Shown in pieces: positions 1-4,142 of a DNA stretch of 5,659 nt. The notes beneath the pieces were generated by a model that had not been told where the DNA came from, did no database searches, and saw nothing but the letters and a program-made list of their open reading frames with translations. The translations under genes and the position numbers were made by a program. The DNA comes from Endomicrobiia bacterium (GTDB lineage: Bacteria; Elusimicrobiota; Endomicrobiia; Endomicrobiales; Endomicrobiaceae): NCBI GenBank assembly GCA_009782015.1, contig WQUP01000088.1, forward strand, positions 1 through 5,659, given 5' to 3'. The first letter of the stretch is position 1; each line of letters starts with the position of its first letter.

Positions 1-302
1 TTCACGCTGCCCGTATCGGTGATTATCGTATTTTTGCCTGCTATTTCTGAAAGCTGCTTGTAGAACGGGACTACCGTATCAACAGGCGTGCAAATGACTA
101 CGATATCGCACTCTTTTACATCCTGCAAAGACAAAGAAACTTTGTCAGCAGCGCCGATTTTAAGCGCGGCTTTCAAAGTTTCCTCTCTTCTGGCTACACC
201 TATTATATAGTATTTATTTTTGGCGTTCTTTTTTAAAGCAAGCCCCAAAGAGCCGCCCATTTGCCCCAAACCGATAATGCCTACCCGTATTTTTTTATTC
301 AT
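1..302 (-). CDS. tyrA: Prephenate/arogenate dehydrogenase TyrA, N-terminal part, cut by window edge
   Basis: This is the N-terminal third of the cytosolic enzyme that oxidatively decarboxylates prephenate (or arogenate) on the way to tyrosine. The frame opens at an ATG (300-302) with MNKKIRVGIIGLGQMGG and stays open for 100 full codons to the left edge. Visible are the Rossmann GxGxxG loop (G11, G13, G16), the second strand ending GVARRE (35-40), CTPVD (71-75) and TDTGSVK (95-101), all in the order expected for TyrA. An acidic residue normally selects NAD at the end of strand two; here it is replaced by Arg38-Arg39, which suggests NADP preference (inference). This ATG is preferred because it leaves the usual short lead before the glycine loop. 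Its ribosome site is weak, with no clear GGAG just upstream. It is the last visible operon gene, 184 bases after aroF, from which a large hairpin element separates it. Confidence 0.9.
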   Translation of the reverse strand, partial: MNKKIRVGIIGLGQMGGSLGLALKKNAKNKYYIIGVARREETLKAALKIGAADKVSLSLQDVKECDIVVICTPVDTVVPFYKQLSEIAGKNTIITDTGSV

Positions 303-356
303 TTGATAACCGAAAAGATAGTTTGGAGTTTGGAGTGAGGAGTGTGAAGTGAATGA

Positions 357-389
357 GTTTTCGCAAGGGACAAAGTCCCTTGCGAAAAC
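357..389. repeat. Perfect 15-bp hairpin with 3-base loop
   Basis: Left arm 357-371 (GTTTTCGCAAGGGAC) and right arm 375-389 are exact reverse complements around the loop AAA. The centre reads GGGACAAAGTCCC, the same core as in the neighbouring palindrome. No U-tract follows on either strand, so it is not a typical intrinsic terminator. Confidence 0.9.
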
Positions 390-399
390 CTGTTAATAG

Positions 400-440
400 G
401 TTTCGGGGACAATGTCCCTGAGGGACATTGTCCCCGAAAC
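400..440. repeat. Perfect 20-bp palindrome with single central base
   Basis: Left arm 400-419 and right arm 421-440 are exact reverse complements around one base (G420). Each arm contains its own small stem, GGGAC-AAT-GTCCC and its complement, so the RNA could form either one long hairpin or two short ones. The ends GTTTCG/CGAAAC resemble the GTTTTCG/CGAAAAC ends of the 357-389 hairpin, so the two are probably related. There is no U-tract. Confidence 0.9.
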
Positions 441-486
441 ACAGCAACTCCACTCTCCACACTGCCGTTAAACTCCAAACTTTATT

Positions 487-1506
487 TTAAAGCAGTTCGC
501 GCCCCACCGCTTTCGCTATCAAATCCAGCTCTTTCATAAGCGTTGCAAACTGGTCCGGCAGCAAACTCTGCGGGCCGTCGGACAAAGCTTCTTCCGGATT
601 CGGATGGACTTCTATGATAAGCCCGTCCGCGCCCGCAGCTATACAGGCTTTTGCCATTGTGCCCACGTGTTCTCTTATGCCTATTCCGTGCGACGGGTCC
701 AAAATTATGGGCAGATGCGTGAGCTTTTTAAGCACCGGAACAGCGTTTAAATCAAGGGTGAACCTTGTAGAATCTTCAAAAGTCCTTATACCCCTTTCGC
801 AAAGCATGACGTTATAATTCCCCTGCGAAAGAATATATTCCGCAGAAAGCAGCAATTCTTTTATGGTAGTAGCCATTCCTCTTTTTAATAAAACAGGCTT
901 TGCCTGTTTGCCGGCAGCTTTAAGCAAATCGTAATTTTGTATGTTTCTTGCGCCAATCTGTATTACGTCGCAGTACTTGGAAAGAAGCGTAACCTCTTCA
1001 ACCGTCATCGCTTCGCTTACCGTCGGCATATGAAATTTTTCGCCCGCGGCTTCCATGTATTTCAAACCTTTCTCGCCAAGCCCCTGAAAAGCGTATGGCG
1101 AACTTCTGGGCTTAAACGCGCCGCCGCGGAGAATGGTTGCGCCGGAAGCTTTGACCGTTTTAGCGGTGTTAAACAAAATTTCTTTGGTTTCTACGGCGCA
1201 TGGCCCTGCCATAACATGTATCTGCTTGCCGCCGACTTCGACATTTCTGTTTATTTTGACTATTGTGTTTTCTTTTTTGAACTCTCTTGACGCCAGCTTA
1301 TAAGGTTTTTGTATTTCGCTTATATGCTCAACCGCGTCCATAGCCTCAAAAGAATCTTTGTACTTTTCCGCGTACTCGCCTATCATGCCGATAATGGTTA
1401 CGTCTTTGCCTTTGGAAACGTGGGGTTTGTAACCCAGATTTTTTATTTTGTCTATTACCGATTCCACTTCTTTTCTCTTTGCGCCTTTTTTAAGCGTGAT
1501 TATCAT
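487..1506 (-). CDS. aroF: 3-deoxy-7-phosphoheptulonate (DAHP) synthase, type I-beta
   Basis: It condenses phosphoenolpyruvate with erythrose 4-phosphate, the first step of the shikimate pathway, in the cytosol. The 339-residue protein has the short N-terminal ferredoxin-like regulatory domain (about 1-70) of the Thermotoga-type I-beta enzymes, followed by the KDO8P/DAHP synthase barrel (about 90-335). Visible signatures are VMAGPCAVE (98-106), RGGAFKPRSSPYAFQGLG (127-144), IQIGARN (183-189), LLKRGM (206-211), ERGIRTFE (237-244), LDPSHGIG (269-276) and EVHPNPEEALSDGPQSL (299-315). The expected metal ligands are all present: C103, H273, E299 and D310. The ATG follows an AGGGAG ribosome site (1515-1520) at 8 bases, which fixes the start. 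It lies 97 bases after hisC in the operon. The N-terminal domain implies feedback control by an aromatic amino acid (known for the family); which one cannot be read here. No chorismate mutase is fused to it; that activity is in pheA. Confidence 0.96.
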   Translation of the reverse strand: MIITLKKGAKRKEVESVIDKIKNLGYKPHVSKGKDVTIIGMIGEYAEKYKDSFEAMDAVEHISEIQKPYKLASREFKKENTIVKINRNVEVGGKQIHVMAGPCAVETKEILFNTAKTVKASGATILRGGAFKPRSSPYAFQGLGEKGLKYMEAAGEKFHMPTVSEAMTVEEVTLLSKYCDVIQIGARNIQNYDLLKAAGKQAKPVLLKRGMATTIKELLLSAEYILSQGNYNVMLCERGIRTFEDSTRFTLDLNAVPVLKKLTHLPIILDPSHGIGIREHVGTMAKACIAAGADGLIIEVHPNPEEALSDGPQSLLPDQFATLMKELDLIAKAVGRELL

Positions 1507-1530
1507 AAAATTTACTCCCTGTTTTTAGAA

Positions 1531-1613
1531 GATTAGAGGGTTAGAAGATTAGAAGGTTAGAAGATTGGCAACGACGCCGGAAATCATCCAACCATCCAAC
1601 CTTCTAATCCTCT
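1531..1613. repeat. GATTAGAA/GGTTAGAA hairpin element between hisC and aroF, overlapping the hisC stop
   Basis: The left side (1531-1568) is a tandem run of degenerate 8-base units of the GGTTAGAA/GATTAGAA type. The right arm (1588-1613) is its complement: 22 of 26 positions match 1543-1568, with a 12-base perfect core (GATTAGAAGGTT, 1547-1558), around a 19-base loop. In the operon-strand RNA three of the four mismatches become G-U pairs. The right arm runs into the end of hisC, supplying its last two codons and the TAG stop. It lies just upstream of the aroF ribosome site. No U-tract suggests termination. Confidence 0.75.
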
Positions 1614-2740
1614 GCCTTTCTGATTATTTTTTTTAGCTTTTGTATAAACATCTTATTTTCTGCGGGCAATCCTACCGTTACCCTGACCCAATCGTAAAGC
1701 TCATACTCATCCATCGCTCTTATAATCACGCCCTCTTTGAGCATCGCTTTGAAAAAATCTTTGCCTTTAAGCGTGGAAACGTTTACCAGAACAAAGTTCG
1801 CCGCCGAATCCACATATTTCACTTTGAGTTTTTTGAGCTCTTTGTAAAGATACTCTTTGCCGGTTTTGGCCAGTTTCTGGCCTTTTTTTACATGTTCCTT
1901 ATCTTTTATGCTGACGACCGCGGCTGCCTGCGCCAAAATATTTACGTTAAACGGCGGCCTGGTCCTTTCGATATAGTCGACAATGCATTCGTCGGCAAAA
2001 CCGTAGCCTACTCTTAAGCCGGCAAGCCCGTAGACCTTTGAGAAAGTTCTGAAAACAATCAGGTTCGGATTATCTTTTAAAAACTCCAGCCCGTCGGGAT
2101 AGTCCTTTTTGAGCGAAGCGTATTCAAAATAAGCCTCGTCAAGAAAAACAAGCGGTTTTACGCCGTACTTGTTTAACGGCAGCTCTTTTAAGAAAACCGC
2201 AAGCTCCGCCTTGGTATTATATGTGCCCGTTGGATTGTTCGGGTTTGTCACAAAAACAGCTTTTGTCTTTTTATTGCACGCTTTGGCCATGGCCTTTAAA
2301 TCGTGCGTAAATCCGTTTTTCATGGGCACGACTACGGCTTTTGAGCCCATCAGCTGCACCGCCATGCCGTACCTTACAAATGAGTGTTTTGAGATCACTA
2401 TTTCGTCTTCAGGGTTAAAAAACAATTTTGCCAAAAGCTCGATTATTTCGTCCCCGCCCGCTCCCGTAAATATATTTCCGGTCGGGAGCCGGTATCGCTC
2501 TGACAGAGCTTTCTTGAGCTCAAAAACGTTTGAGTCCGGATAAAAAAATATCTTGTCCAGATTGTCTTTTATAGCTTTCACAGCTTTTTTCGAAGGCCCC
2601 AAAGGGTTTTCGTTGGAAGCTATTTTTATTATCTTTTTAAGCCCGAGCTCCCTTTTAAGGGTTTCCACCGGCTTGCCCGCAACGTACGGCTCAAAGCCGC
2701 AGCAGTTGGGCCTGATAATTTTTGTGATTTTGTCTTTCAT
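1604..2740 (-). CDS. hisC: Histidinol-phosphate / aromatic aminotransferase, PLP fold type I
   Basis: This is a cytosolic PLP-dependent transaminase of 378 residues, a normal HisC length. Signatures in order are ASNENPLGPS (41-50), FYPDSN (66-71), GAGGDEII (93-100), NPNNPTG (166-172), FLDEAYFEY (199-207), FRTFSKVYGLAGLRVGYG (230-247, PLP lysine K235) and the C-terminal substrate arginine in WVRVTVG (R353). HisC proteins convert imidazole-acetol phosphate to histidinol phosphate, and several also transaminate phenylpyruvate and 4-hydroxyphenylpyruvate. Its place between pheA and aroF, with no other his gene in sight, argues that it serves the final Phe/Tyr step, perhaps in addition to histidine synthesis (inference). 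The ATG is preceded by GAGGA at about 4-5 bases. It starts 94 bases after pheA. The last two codons and stop lie inside a hairpin repeat, so the extreme C-terminus may be repeat-derived. Confidence 0.93.
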   Translation of the reverse strand: MKDKITKIIRPNCCGFEPYVAGKPVETLKRELGLKKIIKIASNENPLGPSKKAVKAIKDNLDKIFFYPDSNVFELKKALSERYRLPTGNIFTGAGGDEIIELLAKLFFNPEDEIVISKHSFVRYGMAVQLMGSKAVVVPMKNGFTHDLKAMAKACNKKTKAVFVTNPNNPTGTYNTKAELAVFLKELPLNKYGVKPLVFLDEAYFEYASLKKDYPDGLEFLKDNPNLIVFRTFSKVYGLAGLRVGYGFADECIVDYIERTRPPFNVNILAQAAAVVSIKDKEHVKKGQKLAKTGKEYLYKELKKLKVKYVDSAANFVLVNVSTLKGKDFFKAMLKEGVIIRAMDEYELYDWVRVTVGLPAENKMFIQKLKKIIRKAED

Positions 2741-2764
2741 TGTTTCCTCTTTATATTTTTTGCC

Positions 2765-2830
2765 GTCACCCTGAACAAAGTGAAGGGTCTAGACCTCTAG
2801 ATCCTTCAGAACTTCGTTCTTCAGGATGAC
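2765..2830. repeat. CCTGAA...TGAAGGRTCTAGA dispersed-type inverted repeat between pheA and hisC
   Basis: The two arms start GTCAYCCTGAA at the outside (2765-2775 against 2820-2830) and close with TGAAGGRTCTAGA at the inside (2781-2793 against 2796-2808), one mismatch each. The middle parts differ: 5 bases on the left (CAAAG) and 11 on the right, the latter a small hairpin GAAC-GAA-GTTC. This CCTGAACGAAGTGAAGGATCT-like pattern is seen as a dispersed intergenic repeat in many unrelated bacteria (general knowledge). It begins 4 bases after the pheA stop and ends 24 bases before hisC. No U-tract follows it. Confidence 0.75.
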
Positions 2831-2834
2831 AGAC

Positions 2835-3902
2835 TCAAGCTCTCGGATACGAGCCCAATACCTTCACAAACATACAATGCTTTTTCAGCTCGTTTACCGC
2901 TTTTGCAGTTTTTGCCTCTTCTATGTGCCCTTCCAAATCCACAAAGAACACGTACTCCCACGCTTTCTTCTTTGTGGGGCGCGATTCGATTTTCGTCAAA
3001 TTGATTTTATTGCTTTTAAAAGTTTTCAAAATATCGTAAAGCGCGCCGACTCTGTCTTTGATCATAAAAGCAAGGCTCGTTTTATCTTTTCCGGTGGGCT
3101 TTGCCGCGATTTTGCCTATCACGAAAAACCTCGTATAGTTCTGCCTGCTGTCCTGTACGCCTTTATGAAGAACGTACAAATCGTAAATCTTTGACGCAGC
3201 TTCCGAAGCGATCGCAGCCGCGTACTGCTCTTTTGAGGCGGTTTTTGCGGCTTCCGAAGTGGAAGAAAGCGGAATCAGCTCCGCATCCGGATAATGTTTT
3301 GATATCCACACGCTGCACTGCGCGAGCCCGTGCGGATGAGAATAAATTCTTAAAATTTTCGCCTTGGGATCTTTTACCAGCATGCACTGTTCAACTTTCA
3401 AACTTATTTCGCCGCACACGCTGACTTCCGTATCAACAAGCATGTCCAGCGTCATATTTACCGAACCCTCGTTGGAGTTTTCAATCGGAATCACGCCGAA
3501 ATCCGCGCGGCCGTGCTCAATTTCATTAAGCACTTCAAGCGGCGTGACGCACGGCAGGAAATATCCGGACGAACCGAAACTTTTCATTGCGGCCTGATGG
3601 GCAAAAGTGGCCCACGGCCCGAGAAAAGCTATCTTGAGCGGCTGCTCGGCATTTCTGCAGGCGCTTATTATTTCGGTGTATATGGCCTCTACAGCATCGT
3701 CTTTTAAAACCGTCGCTTTGTTTGCCGAAATTACGTTTCTTAAAACTTCCCTTTCGCGGGAAGGCACATATACCGGCGCGCCGTAAAAATTTTTCGATTT
3801 CCCGGCTTCTACGGCAAGCGCGGCTCTTTTGCCGATAAGTTTTACGATTTCCCTATCGACTTTGTCGATATTTTTTCTTGTCTGCGCCAAATTTTTTTTC
3901 AT
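2835..3902 (-). CDS. pheA: Bifunctional chorismate mutase / prephenate dehydratase (P-protein) with ACT domain
   Basis: It rearranges chorismate to prephenate and then dehydrates and decarboxylates this to phenylpyruvate. The protein has 355 residues. The AroQ chorismate mutase domain (about 1-85) has R9, R26 and K37 in the catalytic positions. The prephenate dehydratase domain (about 90-265) shows FLGPWATFAHQAA (93-105), GVIPIENSNEGSV (136-148), YSHPHGLAQC (187-196), STSEAAKTA (214-222) and NYTRFFVIG (255-263). The ACT domain (about 275-352) has DRVGALYDIL (283-292) and ESRP (306-309), the Phe-binding signatures, so feedback inhibition by phenylalanine is expected. The ATG at 3900-3902 is chosen over an upstream in-frame one at 3965: the extra 21 residues would be encoded by a hairpin repeat, whereas 3902 has GGGGA six bases upstream and begins at the usual place before the mutase helix. 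It is the first gene of the operon, behind a candidate promoter. Small oddities are Trp97 where many relatives have Glu, and SHPH for the common SHPQ. Confidence 0.95.
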   Translation of the reverse strand: MKKNLAQTRKNIDKVDREIVKLIGKRAALAVEAGKSKNFYGAPVYVPSREREVLRNVISANKATVLKDDAVEAIYTEIISACRNAEQPLKIAFLGPWATFAHQAAMKSFGSSGYFLPCVTPLEVLNEIEHGRADFGVIPIENSNEGSVNMTLDMLVDTEVSVCGEISLKVEQCMLVKDPKAKILRIYSHPHGLAQCSVWISKHYPDAELIPLSSTSEAAKTASKEQYAAAIASEAASKIYDLYVLHKGVQDSRQNYTRFFVIGKIAAKPTGKDKTSLAFMIKDRVGALYDILKTFKSNKINLTKIESRPTKKKAWEYVFFVDLEGHIEEAKTAKAVNELKKHCMFVKVLGSYPRA

Positions 3903-3923
3903 ATATTGTCCCCGTAAACTACG

Positions 3924-4006
3924 GAAGTTGAGAAGTTGGGAAGCTGAGAGGCTGAGCAACAGCAAAGTCTTTGCCCGACTTCCCGGCTGCCCGGCTTCTC
4001 AACTTC
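3924..4006. repeat. GAAGTTGA-type long hairpin in the pheA 5' leader
   Basis: The left arm from 3924 (GAAGTTGAGAAG) is a perfect 12-base complement of 3995-4006. Pairing continues imperfectly inward for about 25 more bases, many of the mismatches being wobble-type on one strand or the other. The apex is a small palindrome, GCAAAG-T-CTTTGC (3962-3974). The left side is made of degenerate 8-base units (GAAGTTGA, GAAGTTGG, GAAGCTGA, GAGGCTGA). It lies between the candidate promoter and the pheA ribosome site, so it would occupy most of the mRNA leader. No U-tract is present, so simple termination is not evident. Confidence 0.75.
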
Positions 4007-4025
4007 ATAAATATAGACTTTCGAT

Positions 4026-4053
4026 ATTATACAAAAAGTGCGGGTTTAAACAA
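4026..4053 (-). promoter_or_regulatory. Candidate sigma70-type promoter for the pheA-hisC-aroF-tyrA operon
   Basis: On the minus strand a perfect TATAAT (4026-4031) sits 16 bases after TTGTTT (4048-4053), a half-matching -35 box. Start of transcription would fall near 4018-4020, giving a leader of about 117 bases before the pheA ATG. The position, between the end of the upstream gene and the first operon gene, fits well. There is no experimental support, and the -35 element is weak. Confidence 0.55.
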
Positions 4054-4072
4054 AACAATGCGCGTGCCGCGC

Positions 4073-4107
4073 TGAAGTTTTGAAGTTTAGAGGGCTTGGA
4101 AGTTTGG
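4073..4107. repeat. Purine-rich degenerate repeat stretch (TGAAGTTT units)
   Basis: Two exact adjacent copies of TGAAGTTT (4073-4080 and 4081-4088) are followed by degenerate relatives (AGAGGGCT, TGGAAGTT). The style resembles the purine-rich arm of the hairpin at 3924-4006. It lacks its own complementary arm but could pair partly with the pyrimidine-rich arm at about 3976-4006. It covers the region just upstream of the candidate -35 box. Confidence 0.45.
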
Positions 4108-4108
4108 C

Positions 4109-4136
4109 AAAGATAAAGGCGCTGCAGACCGGCGCC
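4109..4136 (-). terminator. Weak candidate intrinsic terminator after the unknown gene
   Basis: On the minus strand, 6 bases after the stop of the upstream gene, GGCGC (4132-4136) pairs with GCGCC (4118-4122) around a 9-base loop, followed by TTTATCTTT (4109-4117). The stem has only 5 base pairs, though all are G-C, and the U-tract is interrupted, so its strength is doubtful. Its position before the operon promoter makes it plausible. Confidence 0.45.
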
Positions 4137-4142
4137 GTTAAT

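Larger units (their letters stand above)
321..480. repeat. Nested composite inverted-repeat element between aroF and tyrA
   Basis: The ends form a perfect 11-base inverted repeat, GTTTGGAGTTT at 321-331 against AAACTCCAAAC at 470-480. Inside it, a purine-rich left arm (to about 356) is loosely complementary to a pyrimidine-rich right arm (about 441-469), matching about 14 of 21 positions in the best stretch. The centre holds two perfect hairpins listed separately. The left arm is built of degenerate 7-base units (GTTTGGA, GTTTGGA, GTGAGGA, GTGTGAA). No flanking target duplication is visible and no ORF is present. It fills almost the whole aroF-tyrA gap, so it would be transcribed within the operon mRNA. 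It could be a dispersed MITE-like or REP-like element or an mRNA-processing or stabilising structure. Confidence 0.75.

Noticed and set aside
357..440. The two perfect hairpins as intrinsic terminators or a CRISPR-like array
   Set aside because: No U-tract follows either stem on either strand, and there are no regularly spaced direct repeats with unique spacers.
321..480. Insertion sequence with terminal inverted repeats
   Set aside because: There is no transposase ORF and no flanking target duplication. At most it is a non-autonomous element.
937..1290. Plus-strand ORFs of about 60-125 codons across the window, such as this one inside aroF
   Set aside because: They are antisense shadows of well-supported minus-strand enzymes, with unlikely residue composition and no ribosome sites.
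2750..2778. TTGTTC-17-TATAAA promoter-like pair upstream of hisC on the minus strand
   Set aside because: The start site would fall between the hisC ribosome site (GAGGA) and its ATG, giving an mRNA without the evident ribosome site. The -35 part also lies within a repeat arm.
3919..4008. 29-codon ORF as a pheL-like leader peptide gene
   Set aside because: It has only two Phe codons, no ribosome site, and consists entirely of a hairpin repeat. It is kept as a finding but not annotated as a gene.
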